From: Hydractinia symbiolongicarpus
Taxonomy: Eukaryota > Cnidaria > Hydrozoa > Anthoathecata > Hydractiniidae
Direction of reading: 5' to 3'
NCBI RefSeq assembly: GCF_029227915.1
Contig: NC_079889.1
Span: 10,354,001-10,418,000, forward strand
DNA length: 64,000 nt
Position 1 is the stretch's first letter. Every line of letters starts with the position of its first letter. A model generated the notes under the pieces. The model was not told the origin of the DNA. It made no database searches and saw only the letters and a program-made list of their open reading frames with translations. Below, piece by piece: positions 33,401-46,302 of the stretch. The position numbers and the translations under genes are program-made.

Positions 33401-34601
33401 AGCTTGCATTTGTTGGCTTCGCTAATGCTAAGGTTTATTTTTTTTATCAATCTAGGTGTCACCTTATCACATTCTCACCAAGTTAGCCCTCGTTTAAATA
33501 TGTTATACACCTTAGTTATTAATATAAGTCACTTACTGTTTATTGTTGACCACTGTTGCTATCTTCTTGTCCGCGGCGTACGGTTTAATTATGTGCACAA
33601 TACCCTAAACAGCATTTCTTGAATAAAGTGTATATCTTGCCAAGAGGAAATATAAAGACGATGCAATAACGTAATCAATTTGTTTCCCATGCTGTTTTTT
33701 AGATTGATGCTTCAATTAATGCCAACCTGGGTACGAGGTTGGCTATCACTTATAATCTTACGTCAACGAACAATTAAAAATAATTAGGGTGATTATTTAA
33801 TTAGGCAATTATTCTTCTAATGAATACATGAATCCCTATATGGGATTGAATGTATCATAAGCTCTTGAAGAAGAAGAAGGAAGATATATCAAGAGGATGT
33901 GAGTCATGCATTGTAGTTGATAAAAGGAATAAAAATAAGGGTGGAAAGGGGAGGGGAGAGGTTTGATCTTTCTTACAATTACGTTTTTTTCTTCTTTTTA
34001 CGGGAGAGGGCTTATCGTGGTACTCACCCCCGCATTGTAGTCATATCATAGATTGCAGAAAGTGAGTTTAGTAGCAACAGGTACCTGCGAAACACGTGGT
34101 AAATAAATAAATAAATAAATAAAACACCTGTGTTCAACAGATACTAAGACTTTAAAAAATGGCACCCTGGGTAATCTTCCTTTCTTCTCTTTTTAAACAA
34201 TTCTACTGCGGTTACCATATTGCGTGAAAGAAAGACAGACAGATTATTTTCCCATATTGAGTTGTTGATTTAATGTGAAGTTACCAAAGTTTTGGCATCC
34301 TTTTTTTCGCACAGCTTATTTCTTTAGCGGGAACGATGTTGTAGAGTTTTGCAATGAACCTTTGCGATTGTATTCAAATTCTGTGTCATGTGTTATGCCG
34401 ACCTCCCTTTTCTTTTTATTCCATCTGTATTACCTTATAAAACATTTATCCCCCTTTCCTTCACAGCTTGACAAATGGAAGCCTAATCGTTAAGTTTAAG
34501 TAGACCTACCCTCACATACTACCTGGCAGTGGGCGAAATTGGATTTGCAGTCTCCAGAACTGTAAGCCGCAAAGGCGTTTATCTACATACTTTATTCGCT
34601 T

Positions 34602-34900
34602 AGAACACGCTCTAATAGGGTGAATGGTAATAGACATTCGCTGCAGACACATACTTTCACCTATGATTTATCAATTGATAAATTCAATCCTGCTATAATT
34701 CTTCCAAGTTTTCTTATGAACCTCGAGTGTATTTTTTTGACACGGGGACGACGATGCGAGCAGAACAGCTCAGAACCAGAACACGCTATCATAGGGTGAA
34801 TGGTAATAAGCATTCGCTGCAGATACATACCCTTGTCTTTACGATGAACCACGACCCCAGGGTATATTGTTGTTTTTTTGACACGTCGACGGCGATACGA
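34602..34900. repeat. Two interleaved direct repeats
   Basis: A copy of about 50 bp containing AGGGTGAATGGTAATA and CATTCGCTGCAGA occurs at 34602-34654 and 34778-34830. A second word, TTTTTTTGACACG..GACG.CGAT.CGA, occurs at about 34732 and 34870. The offsets differ (about 177 and 138 bp), so more than one duplication is involved. Confidence 0.7.
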
Positions 34901-36408
34901 ACATCCAAATCGCCGTCCCGGATATCCAACCCGACCTGGCGTTAATGGTCAGGCATTAGTACGGGTTTGTCATTGACAAATACCTGCATTTTATAATTTA
35001 CATTAATGTCCGGAATTGGCATTCGATAGATTTTCAATAGACTGCAAAAGCTAAAAAAATATTAGGGTCTGAAACACGCGATCCATATTCCTTGTCACAA
35101 TTCTCTTCCAATAAGATATCATATGCAGCCAGTTTTGTTGTAACTGTCCTCTACCCTCCCACCTCCTACCCTTTTTCTTGAAGTAATTCTGTGGATGTAA
35201 AAAAAATATAGAGAGTTGTCTGATAAAACTACCCTATTGGTACTTAGGTTCATCTGTAATTCATCTTTACATTTTGTCCTGGTTATTTTAATTACGGAAT
35301 GTGGCAATTGAATTGTGGTTATTTGTTTCCCATCATCCTACAATCGCATCCTGTGCTGGATGCCTCGATTCCTATGTCACTCTCTTCTGCTATATATCTT
35401 GTTGTTCGTGATATTGTCATTCCGTTGATCATAGGAAAAGATGGAAATGAACTATATCGTTTTGGTGCCAGTTTTTATCTTAGGTGATTGATTGATTAAC
35501 TATTATTTCTACAGGATCGAGCCACTATTATCAATGAGGGTCCTGTGTTCTGAATGTATGCAACCAATGTGTGCAACCGCATTGCCTACCCAAGTTTCTT
35601 CAGATGGCATGGCTTAAAACGTATCAGTGGTAAATTACTAAATCGCAGTAGTCATTACTATTGCAATTACTGTAACGAAGGTAATAATGATCTGCCATTT
35701 TGATTTTTTAAAATGGGTGGTGCCAAGATTTCTAGTGCGGAAATGTATACTCATTAAAAATCTCGTTAGGAGTAAAGGTTCCTTTCCGAGCTAATATTTT
35801 AAACGAGATCAAAATATCCGAGATTTGAAAATTACATTCTAATATGATGCTATTGACGCACTGCATAGCAAGACTACAAGCGCTGCATAGAACGCTCTAA
35901 CCAGTTCACGAAACCGTCAAAGTTTTCTTTGTCATTTTTGTTTTTTTGAAAAAATGTATAAATAATTGCCTCATCTCACTTTCTTACACAATTTTTTTTT
36001 ATTTCTTTTTTTGTAAAGAATCGCAACTAAATGTAATTTCTTTTTTAATAAAAAAACTTGTTTAATCGCGCCATATTGTTTTTGTAATTTTCCCGCGTTA
36101 ACTGATGGGAATGACGAAGCGAAATAAAAGTGCAGAATTTTTAAAAGAAAAATAAACCGCCCGCCTTAAAATTATTTAAACGGGAAACGGTCTTTAACAG
36201 GCCGTTTATTGTTTCATAAATTGCAGAAATTTCTAGTTGCGCATTTCTTTTGTTTACCTGGCCAACACATCTACTTTGAGAGTGGGTGCAGACTTTTGAC
36301 AATTGGATTATGTTTGATCACATCAAGAAATAGCCATTTCCAGTCTCATCTTTTCTAGTGTGCGTAGTATTAGGCAAAATGGTTGGGACGCGCATGCGAA
36401 CGTGTCTC

Positions 36409-36690
36409 TAAAGGGGGATTTTCACAAAGAGATATGAACGGCGAATTCGATGGCGAACTCAATTTTTAATTTTCACGACAAAATAAATAAGGCGATAAAT
36501 TCATTGTTTACATTAGTTAACCGCGTTCTGATTGATCAGAAACTAGCAGAGAAACCTTTAGGCGCTAAAAAGTAGGAACTGTTTCTACTTTTCAGCGAAG
36601 CGAATATTTCGATGCAAAATCAAAACCAACAAAACTACGCATGCTCAGATACCATTCGCCGTTAAATTCGCTTCGTGAAAATTCCCCTTA
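36409..36690. mobile_element. Inverted-repeat element (MITE) in unit 1
   Basis: TAAAGGGGGATTTTCAC at the left mirrors GTGAAAATTCCCCTTA at the right, with AACGGCGAATTCG and ATTCGCCGTTAAATTCG as inner complementary parts. The interior includes an ACGACAAAATAAAT segment and a pair of TTTCTACTTTT and AAAAAGTAGGAAC words. The copy in unit 3 is at 44313-44576; unit 2 keeps only its left part. Confidence 0.6.
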
Positions 36691-37089
36691 GTTGTTGTTG
36701 AAGTGCACCAACTGTGTTGCTTGAGTACAAGTATTTTATTTATAGCAAATATCTGTGGTGAAAATTGCTCTGAAACAAAGGCTGTGTATTGCATTCTTGT
36801 AGAGTTTTGAGATGCACTGCTTTTATACTAAGCCTTTCTCCGTAATATTCATGTGATGTGAAATAGTTGATATGTATAAAGCTTTTTGTTTACTTTATGT
36901 GTTGCGTATCTTTCAAAATTGGCAGTTTTTCCGCAGTTAAAAGTTTCATCAAACATTTGGTAAAAATAAAAGAGAGGAATTTTTTAATTTCTTTATATAT
37001 TTTCGAATGTATAGAACAAGATATAACAAAGCTTTTTAAGATTGTTTTTTCCCTTAAAATGTTTTTCTTCCTTTTAAAATAAACCGTTT

Positions 37090-38180
37090 TTATTCCTCCA
37101 TGATTTCCAAGGTTCTCGGCTGTGACGGCTCCATTCTTGGTGCTTCAATCGCCAGCTTTCCATCCTTTGTATACTTGGAGGACAACGCTTCAGCATTCAC
37201 GTCATTCGGCAAATTATAATGCCAGTTAAAGTGATGATAACGCATGCTTTTGTCGCCTTTATCACCCCGGTGCTCCTGTTTTGATTCTCCTCTTATAAAC
37301 AGATCTCTTCCGTGGACGCGGACACTGATTTCTTCTGGCTTATACCCAGATACATCTAACACAAGGCAATAATTTTCTTTTTTTTGAACTTCCTGACTTT
37401 CACTTTCTGTAATCAGTTTGGGTGCCTCTATTGCAAGAACCCCGTCTTCAGAAATATTTGATGTCAGGTTTTTTGTGTCGATACCTTCAGGTATGGTATA
37501 AACGCGTTGGAAATCACAAGACTCGTAGCCTGTGTCAGTTTCGGTGCGATGTGTTCCTTTGATGAATAATTTTTGTCCTAAATAAATGGAAATTATCGTT
37601 TGCTACATATTTTTTGTTATAAAGGCTATTAAAGTGATGTATCCACTTCAGAAATATCGGAACAAAAAACGGCGATACAAAATTAGAACAAAACAAAATA
37701 AATTTTCATATCTAATGAATTTGTTCTCAGGGGTTCTATTCTATTTTGCTTTGGCAAAATTTAACAGCGGCTACACACCGGCCACGCATAAAACTCCTGG
37801 GGACAAATTTGAGAAATAAGTATTTCCATTGTAATGGATGTAAAAACGTATGTAAATAATTAAATAATTAAATAAATACACCTACCATCAACTTTAACTG
37901 TAATTTCCTCGGGTTTATAGCGTGTAACATCTAATTTCACACCAAACTTATCCTTTTGATCTCCGGATACCCCGTACAACTCCTGACCAATTTGACGAGA
38001 CAACCTTTCCCTTTCTCTAGCAGTTATATCTTGTAAGCGTCTCTCAGCGCTATGCAAAAATGGGTGATGGTTGTAGAGTAGAGGCAAGTAACGCATCGGA
38101 GGAAAAGTTAAGTCACCAAAAAAATCTTCTTCGATATCCATTAAGGCTGATCCAAGAACAGGAATATGCCAAGATGCCAT
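37090..38180 (-). CDS. Small heat shock protein with two alpha-crystallin domains, copy 1
   Basis: Exons on the minus strand: 38180-37886 and 37577-37090, GT-AG intron in phase 1, 783 nt, 260 residues. Residues 1-77 are an N-terminal arm (MASWHIPVLG start, FHP-like aromatic stretch, charged RERERLSRQIG helix). The first alpha-crystallin domain is about 78-152 (FGVKLDVTRYKPEEITVKVD ... GVLAIEAPK), the second about 167-246 (YCLVLDVSGYKPEEISVRVH ... GKLAIEAPR). The intron splits the first domain. The tail ends TLEIMEE, with a weak I-x-I-like motif. Such proteins hold unfolding proteins in soluble form under stress, in cytosol or nucleus; dual-domain forms are known in several invertebrates. TATA and HSE-like sites lie upstream. 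The stop codon falls inside AATAAA, a possible very close polyadenylation signal. Confidence 0.88.
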
Positions 38181-38263
38181 CTCTAAAATATTCTAAACTC
38201 TTCAAAAATAAACAATCAGTCTTTCTTTCAAATCAACTGAAGTAACATTCAACGCACTTTCTG

Positions 38264-38416
38264 TTTTATATGCTCTCAGAAAATGCCCTAGAATTTTCTC
38301 GACTTTCGGGCGTCCAAATAAGGTCTTAGCAAAACGTGCTGCATCACATTAAAGTTCAAACAACTTTATATTCTAGCTCAATAATAGCAACAAAGTTTTG
38401 CATGGAAGGAAATTTC
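38264..38416 (-). promoter_or_regulatory. TATA box and heat-shock-element-like sites, sHSP copy 1
   Basis: TATAAAA (minus) at 38264-38270 lies 84 nt upstream of the ATG. GAAAATTC at 38291-38298 and GAAATTTC at 38409-38416 match the inverted nGAAnnTTCn arrangement of heat-shock-factor sites, each with a partial third unit. The near site is about 21 bp from the TATA box. Confidence 0.6.
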
Positions 38417-40901
38417 TAGATCTATCTTTACTAGTCCACGGGGTCTGGACACCACAACCCCGTAGATTTAAAATTTTTTGTGCATTTTAAAGCGCGATTG
38501 GTTATTGTTTGAGCTGTCAATCAATTATATCATAATGGCGGAGAGCCGATCAAAACACAAATTGTCGTGAGGTCTTTCTGCCTTGCAAAAATGTTTTATT
38601 TACGTGTTTAATCAGAGTAAAAAATTCTTTTTTTTTCACACATTTATTTCGAAATTACCTGTATATGGACTCTCTATTGGACAACGAAAATTATAAGACC
38701 AACCAACGGAATATTTTTTATCACTGTAGCTATATTAGCTAGCTATACATGAAATGTGCTTTTTTGGAGATTGCTAATGCCACGTAGCTAGTGTATTTGA
38801 GGAAATACGCTTATACAAGTTTCCTTTTAACAGACCAAGTTTTGTGTTTAATTTACACTAATAAATGTCTCAAAACTTCATTGTAGCTAGCATTTCTTTG
38901 CAAGTTTTACAAGTATAGCTACCCCACACCCAGCCAGTAAACCATGGTTTTACCAGTAGAGCCCTGACACTCATTGTTGTAAACTTACATAGTTGCAACA
39001 TATTCTACTGTAAAATACAATCTAAGGTTGAAATGCGCTTACAGAAGATCAAATTTGTCAGTCTAGATATTTCAGTTGTAATTAACTGACAGTTTTCCAA
39101 AAGCTTGCCTCATGGTTCTGTAAAAATCAGGGATAACTCTTAAAGAGATTGTTGTGTAGCTAAAAACCAAATTTATGTAAAAAATTTTGGTTCAATGAGT
39201 TTTTCTAATACAAGGACAAAAAATGTATTTAAAAACCACGAACCCTTTTTTGTCAAAGTCTGTAACAAACAGCCTTCAACTTCAACTTTCAATATTCTTA
39301 GGGTGAGAGAGAACTATTTAATTAGAAGGCTTTGAAATGCTTATCATCATTTAAATTAAAACTTTGAAGGTTATATATAAAATCAATGTATTTATACTGC
39401 ACTAGTTAATAATTTTTGCGAAAAATATAGCAATTTGTGTTCTGTTTGTTAGCATTTTTTGTGATTTTATAACAAACAATATGCAATAATGCTAATGGTA
39501 CTCTCTGACTTCACATTTAGCTTTTTCGTATAATTTTGATTATTCAGAAATCTTTTACAGACATAAGAAAACATTGATTTGCATGTGCAATAAATCACTG
39601 GCATAAAGAAATCTGTGTGTGTGTGGACGTGTACTCATTTGTTTGCAAATCTTTTACAAATTTCTCTGGCAGCATCCCTTTTTATACGCACATACACAAT
39701 ACAGCAATTATTATTAAAGCTAGCTGCACAATTGTGGAAAATTCACTAATACAAACAAGCAAATTTCCATTCAAATTTTGATCATGACTAAATTAACATA
39801 CTGTATATGTGCATTTCATGAAAAGTTTTTTCGGACTAATTTAAGAAGGCTTTAGAACCCTCACCATCATTTTAATTAAAAATCTCCAAATATCAACTGT
39901 AATTCGCAGTTACCATCAACACAGTATCATTTTAGGTTAGGTAAAGTCCTATGTAATGTCCTGAGTGCTATAGACCCACAAAATTGCAATCATAGTGCTT
40001 CCCTAGACAGTCAATAGAATTTTCAGAATTTCTTTTATTTATGAAATATAGACAAATACTCAACAAGTTTCAAAAAACTGTATAAATAATTGCCTCATCT
40101 CAATATCTTCCTCAATTTTTTTTTTATTTCTTTTTTTTTGTAAAAAATGGCAACTAAATGTATTTTCTTTTTTACTAAAAAAACTTGTTTAATCGCGCCA
40201 TATTGTTTTTGTAATTTTCCCGCGTTAACTGATGGGAATGACGAAGCGAAATAAAAGTGCGGAATTTTTAAAAGGGATATAAACCGCCCGCCTTAAAATT
40301 ACGTAAACGGGAAACGGTCTTTAACAGGCCGTTTATTGTTCCATAAATTACAGAAATTTCCAGCTGCGCACTTCTTTTGTTTACCTGGCCAACACATCTA
40401 CGAAACTTTGGGAGTGGGTGCAGGCTTTTGACGATTGGATTATGTTTGATCACATCGAGAAATAGCCATTTTCAGTCTCATCATTCGTAGTATGCGTGGT
40501 ATTACGCAGAGTGGCTGGGACGCGCATGCGAGCGTGAACGTGGGAATTTTCACAAAGCAAATTGAACGGCAAATTCGCTTTTTAATTTTCACGACAAAAT
40601 AAATTAAGCACCAAATTCATTGTTTGCACTGCTTTTATACTAAGCCTTTCTCCGTAATATTTATGTGATGTGAAATAGTTGATATGTATAAAGCTTTTTG
40701 TTTACTTTATGTGTTGCGTATCTTTTAAAATTGGCAGTTTTTCCGCAGTTAAAAGTTTCATCAAACATTTGGTAAAAATAAAAGAGAGGAATTTTTTAAT
40801 TTCTTTATATATTTTGGAATGTATAGAACAAGATATAACAAAGCTTTTTAAGATTGTTTTTTCCCTTAAAATGTTTTTCTTCCTTTTATAATAAACCGTT
40901 T

Positions 40902-41961
40902 TTATTCCTCCATGATTTCCAAGGTTCTCGGCTGTGACGGCTCCATTCTTGGTGCTTCAATCGCCAGCTTTCCATCCTTTGTATATTTGGAGGACAACGC
41001 TTCAGCATTCACGTCATTCGGCAAATTATAATGCCAGTTAAAGTGATGATAACGCATGCTTTTGTCGCCTTTATCACCCCGGTGCTCCTGTTTTGATTCT
41101 CCTCTTATAAACAGATCTCTTCCGTGGACGCGGACACTGATTTCATCTGGCTTATACCCAGATACATCTAACACAAGGCAATAATTTTCTTTTTTTTGAA
41201 CTTCCTGACTTTCACTTTCTGTAATCAGTTTGGGTGCCTCTATTGCAAGAACCCCGTCTTCAGAAATATTTGATGTCAGGTTTTTTGTGTCGATACCTTC
41301 AGGTATGGTATAAACGCGTTGGAAATCACAAGACTCGTAGCCTGTGTCAGTTTCGGTGCGATGTGTTCCTTTGATGAATAATTTTTGTCCTAAATAAATG
41401 GAAATTATCGTTTGCTACATATTTTTTGTTATAAAGGCTATTAAAGTGATGTTCCACTTCAGAAATATCGGAACAAAAAACGGCGATACAAAATTAGAAC
41501 AAAACAAAATAAATTTTCATATCTAATGAATTTGTCCTCAGGGGTTCTATTCTATTTTACTTTTCCAAAATTGAACAGCAAACTCCTGGGGGAAAATTTG
41601 AGAAATAAGTATTTCCATTGTAATGGATGTAAAAACGTATGTAAATAATTAAATAAATACACCTACCATCAACTTTAACTGTAATTTCCTCGGGTTTATA
41701 GCGTGTAACATCTAATTTCACACCAAACTTATCCTTTTGATCTCCGGATACCCCGTACAACTCCTGACCAATTTGACGAGACAACCTTTCCCTTTCTCTA
41801 GCAGTTATATCTTGTAAGCGTCTCTCAGCGCTATGCAAAAATGGGTGATGGTTGTAGAGTAGAGGCAAGTAACGCATCGGAGGAAAAGTTAAGTCACCAA
41901 AAAAATCTTCTTCGATATCCATTAAGGCTGATCCAAGAACAGGAATATGCCAAGATGCCAT
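40902..41961 (-). CDS. Small heat shock protein with two alpha-crystallin domains, copy 2
   Basis: Exons on the minus strand: 41961-41667 and 41389-40902, 783 nt, 260 residues. The protein matches copy 1 apart from Glu180 to Asp in the second alpha-crystallin domain (YKPDEIS). The intron is shorter (277 bp against 308 bp) because a GGCTACACACCGGCCACG-type segment of copies 1 and 3 is missing. Reading frame, splice sites, TATA and both HSE-like sites are intact, so it should be functional. Confidence 0.88.
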
Positions 41962-42044
41962 CTCTAAAATATTCTGAACTCTTCAAAAATAAACAATCAG
42001 TCTTTCTTTCAAATCAACTGAAGTAACATTCAACGCACTTTCTG

Positions 42045-42197
42045 TTTTATATGCTCTCAGAAAATGCCCTAGAATTTTCTCGACTTTCGGGCGTCCAAAT
42101 AAGGTCTTAGCAAAACGTGCTGCATCACATTAAAGTTCAAACAGCTTTATATTCTAGCTCAATAATAGCAACAAAGTTTTGCATGGAAGGAAATTTC
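42045..42197 (-). promoter_or_regulatory. TATA box and heat-shock-element-like sites, sHSP copy 2
   Basis: TATAAAA at 42045-42051, GAAAATTC at 42072-42079 and GAAATTTC at 42190-42197, at the same distances from the ATG as in copy 1. Confidence 0.6.
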
Positions 42198-44312
42198 TAG
42201 ATCCATCTTTACTAGTCCACGGGGTCTGGACACCACAACCCGCGCGCGTAGATAAAATTTTTTGTGCATTTTAAAGCGCGATTGGTTATTGTTTGAGCTG
42301 TCAATCAATTATATCATAATGGCGGAGAGCCGATCAAAACACAAATTGTCGTGAGGTCTTTCTGCCTTGCAAAAATGTTTTATTTACGTGTTTAATCAGA
42401 GTAAGAAAATCTTTTTTTTCACACATTTATTTCGAAATTACCTGTATATTGACTTTCTATTGGACAACGAAAATTATAAGACCAACCAACGGAATATTTT
42501 TTATCACTGTAACTATATTAGCTAGCTATACATGAAGTGTGCTTTTTTAGAGATTGCTAATGCACGTAGATAGTGTGTTTGAGGAAATACGCTTATACAA
42601 GTTTCCACTTAACGGACCAAGTTTTTTGTTTAATTTACACTACTAAATGTCTCAAAAATTCATTGTAGCTAGCATTTCTTTGCAAGTTTTACAAGTATAG
42701 CTACCCCACACCCAGCCAGTAAACCATGGTTTTGCCAGTAGGGCCTGACACTCATTGTTGTAAACTTACATAGTTGCAACAAGATCAAATTTGTCAGTCT
42801 AGATATTTCAGTTGTAATTAACTGATAGTTTTCCAAAAGCTTGCCTCATGGTTCTGTAAAAATCACGGATAACTCTTAAAGAGATTGTTGTGTAGCTAAA
42901 AACCAAATTTATGTAAAAAAGAAATTGTTTGATTTCGGAAAATTTTGGTTCAATGAGTTTTTCTAATACAAGGACAAAAAATGTATTTAAAAACCACGAA
43001 TCCTTTTTTGTCAAAGTCTGTAACAAACAGCCTTCAACTTCAACTTTCAATATTCTTAGGGTGAGAGAGAACTATTTAATAAGAAGGCTTTGAAATGCTT
43101 ATCATCATTTAAATTAAAACTTTGAAGGTTATATATAAAATCAATGTATTTATACTGCACTAGTTACTAATTTTTGTGAAAAATATAGCAATTTGTGTTC
43201 TGTTTGTTAGCATTTTTTGTGATTTTATAACAAACAATATGCAATAATGCTAATGGTACTCTCTGACTTCACATTTAGCTTTTTCGTATAATTTTGATTA
43301 TTCAGAAATCTTTTACAGACATCAGAAAACATTGATTTGCATGTGCAATAAATTACTGTCATAAAGAAATCTGTGTGCGTGTGGAGGTGTACTCGTTTGA
43401 TTGCAAATCTTTTACAAATTTGTCTGGCAGCATTCCTTTTTATACGTACATACACAATACAGCAATTATTATTAAAGCTAGCTGCACAATTGTGGAAAAT
43501 TCACTAATACAAACAAGCAAATTTCCATTCAAATTTTGATCATGACCAAATTAACATACTGTATATGATCATGTGCATTTCATGAAAAGTTTTTTCGGAC
43601 TAATTTAAGAAGGCTTTAGAACCCTCACCATCATTTTAATTAAAAATCTCCAAATATCAACTGTAATTCGCAGTTACCATCAACAAAGTATCATTTTTAG
43701 GTTAGGTAAAGTCCTACGTAATGTCCTGAGTGCTATAGACCCACAAAATTTTAATTGCAATCATAGTGCTTCCCTAGACAGTCAATAGAATTTTCAGAAT
43801 TTCTTTTATTTATGAAATATAGACAAATACTCAACAAGTTTCAAAAAACTGTATAAATAATTGCCTCATCTCAATATCTTCCTTAATTTTTTTTTTATTT
43901 CTTTTTTTTTTGTAAAAAATGGCAACTAAATGTATTTTCTTTTTTAGTAAAAAAAACTTGTTTAATCGCGCCATATTGTTTTTGTAATTTTCCCGCGTTA
44001 ACTGATGGGAATGACGAAGCGAAATAAAAGTGCGAAATTTTTAAAAGGGATATAAACCGCCCGCCTTAAAATTACGTAAACGGGAAACGGTCTTTAACAG
44101 GCCGTTTATTGTTCCATAAATTACAGAAATTTCCAGCTGCGCACTTCTTTTGTTTACCTGGCCAACACATCTACGAAACTTTGGGAGTGGGTGCAGGCTT
44201 TTGACGATTGGATTATGTTTGATCACATCGAGAAATAGCCATTTTCAGTCTCATCATTCGTAGTATGCGTGGTATTACGCAGAGTGGCTGGGACGCGCAT
44301 GCGAGCGTGAAC

Positions 44313-44576
44313 GTGGGAATTTTCACAAAGCAAATTGAACGGCAAATTCGCTTTTTAATTTTCACGACAAAATAAATTAAGCACCAAATTCATTGTTTGC
44401 ATTAGTTAACCGCGTTCTGATTGGTCAAAAACTAGCAGCGAAACCCTTAGCCGCGAAAAAGTAGAAGCTGTTTCTTTTCAGTGAAGCGAATAATCCGATG
44501 CAAAATCAAAACAAACAAAACTGCGCATGCTCAGATACAACTCACCGTTAAATTCGCTTCGTGAAAATCCCCCTTA
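44313..44576. mobile_element. Inverted-repeat element (MITE) in unit 3
   Basis: GTGGGAATTTTCAC at the left against GTGAAAATCCCCCTTA at the right; counterpart of 36409-36690 but with several differences. Confidence 0.55.
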
Positions 44577-44975
44577 GCTGTTGTTCGAGTGCACCAACTG
44601 TGTTGCTTGAGTACAAGTATTTTATTTATAGCAAATATCTGTGGTGAAAATTGCTCTGAAACAAAGGCTGTGTATTGCATTCTTGTAGAGTTTTGAGATG
44701 CACTGCTTTTATACTAAGCCTTTCTCCGTAATATTCATGTGATGTGAAATAGTTGATATGTATAAAGCTTTTTGTTTACTTTATGTGTTGCGTATCTTTC
44801 AAAATTGGCAGTTTTTCCGCAGTTAAAAGTTTCATCAAACATTTGGTAAAAATAAAAGAGAGGAATTTTTTAATTTCTTTATATATTTTCGAATGTATAG
44901 AACAAGATATAACAAAGCTTTTTAAGATTGTTTTTTCCCTTAAAATGTTTTTCTTCCTTTTAAAATAAACCGTTT

Positions 44976-46066
44976 TTATTCCTCCATGATTTCCAAGGTT
45001 CTCGGCTGTGACGGCTCCATTCTTGGTGCTTCAATCGCCAGCTTTCCATCCTTTGTATACTTGGAGGACAACGCTTCAGCATTCACGTCATTCGGCAAAT
45101 TATAATGCCAGTTAAAGTGATGATAACGCATGCTTTTGTCGCCTTTATCACCCCGGTGCTCCTGTTTTGATTCTCCTCTTATAAACAGATCTCTTCCGTG
45201 GACGCGGACACTGATTTCTTCTGGCTTATACCCAGATACATCTAACACAAGGCAATAATTTTCTTTTTTTTGAACTTCCTGACTTTCACTTTCTGTAATC
45301 AGTTTGGGTGCCTCTATTGCAAGAACCCCGTCTTCAGAAATATTTGATGTCAGGTTTTTTGTGTCGATACCTTCAGGTATGGTATAAACGCGTTGGAAAT
45401 CACAAGACTCGTAGCCTGTGTCAGTTTCGGTGCGATGTGTTCCTTTGATGAATAATTTTTGTCCTAAATAAATGGAAATTATCGTTTGCTACATATTTTT
45501 TGTTATAAAGGCTATTAAAGTGATGTATCCACTTCAGAAATATCGGAACAAAAAACGGCGATACAAAATTAGAACAAAACAAAATAAATTTTCATATCTA
45601 ATGAATTTGTTCTCAGGGGTTCTATTCTATTTTGCTTTGGCAAAATTTAACAGCGGCTACACACCGGCCACGCATAAAACTCCTGGGGACAAATTTGAGA
45701 AATAAGTATTTCCATTGTAATGGATGTAAAAACGTATGTAAATAATTAAATAATTAAATAAATACACCTACCATCAACTTTAACTGTAATTTCCTCGGGT
45801 TTATAGCGTGTAACATCTAATTTCACACCAAACTTATCCTTTTGATCTCCGGATACCCCGTACAACTCCTGACCAATTTGACGAGACAACCTTTCCCTTT
45901 CTCTAGCAGTTATATCTTGTGAGCGTCTCTCAGCGCTATGCAAAAATGGGTGATGGTTGTAGAGTAGAGGCAAGTAACGCATCGGAGGAAAAGTTAAGTC
46001 ACCAAAAAAATCTTCTTCGATATCCATTAAGGCTGATCCAAGAACAGGAATATGCCAAGATGCCAT
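44976..46066 (-). CDS. Small heat shock protein with two alpha-crystallin domains, copy 3
   Basis: Exons on the minus strand: 46066-45772 and 45463-44976, 783 nt, 260 residues. It differs from copy 1 by Leu49 to Ser in the N-terminal arm; both alpha-crystallin domains are unchanged. Intron length and sequence match copy 1, not copy 2. A LINE insertion lies about 840 bp upstream of the ATG, beyond the TATA and HSE-like sites, and should not break the core promoter. Confidence 0.88.
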
Positions 46067-46149
46067 CTCTAAAATATTCTAAACTCTTCAAAAATAAACA
46101 ATCAGTCTTTCTTTCAAATCAACTGAAGTAACATTCAACGCACTTTCTG

Positions 46150-46302
46150 TTTTATATGCTCTCAGAAAATGCCCTAGAATTTTCTCGACTTTCGGGCGTC
46201 CAAATAAGGTCTTAGCAAAACGTGCTGCATTACATTAAAGTTCAAACAACTTTATATTCTAGCTCAATAATAGCAACAAAGTTTTGCATGGAAGGAAATT
46301 TC
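46150..46302 (-). promoter_or_regulatory. TATA box and heat-shock-element-like sites, sHSP copy 3
   Basis: TATAAAA at 46150-46156, GAAAATTC at 46177-46184 and GAAATTTC at 46295-46302, identical in layout to copies 1 and 2. Confidence 0.6.

Larger units (their letters stand above)
30862..35954. other. Gene-free stretch upstream of the sHSP array
   Basis: No supported exon on either strand. Contents are AT-rich DNA (31080-31500), a G-run at 32142-32151, a CGTAA-rich patch at 33220-33400, half of a CCTCGT-family element near 33722, a TAAA run near 34101, a partial CCCGTGG-family fragment near 34210, and direct repeats at 34602-34900. Confidence 0.55.
35955..40078. repeat. sHSP tandem unit 1 (about 4.1 kb)
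   Basis: First of three direct copies starting at TGTATAAATAATTGCCTCATC. Contains an inverted-repeat element (36409-36690), the sHSP gene and about 1.9 kb of upstream DNA. It is nearly identical to unit 3 across the gene but is the most diverged of the three outside it. Confidence 0.85.
40079..43849. repeat. sHSP tandem unit 2 (about 3.8 kb)
   Basis: Second copy. It lacks about 300 bp present in units 1 and 3 (join at 40621-40630, where TTTGCACTGC fuses two sites that share GCA), about 44 bp near 42781, and part of the sHSP intron. Outside the gene its sequence groups with unit 3. Confidence 0.85.

Noticed and set aside
40268-44226. 61-residue minus frame conserved in units 2 and 3 (MIKHNPIVKSLHPLPKFRRC start)
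   Set aside because: Conserved only because the DNA is duplicated; unit 1 breaks the frame and no domain or splice signal is seen.
36867-44968. About 71-residue plus frame repeated in the three units (MICIKLFVYF start)
   Set aside because: Lies antisense to the sHSP 3' flank, in AT-rich DNA; conservation follows from recent duplication.
37586-45705. 77-residue plus frame over the sHSP intron
   Set aside because: Antisense to the intron and part of a leader-like AT-rich sequence; disrupted in unit 2.
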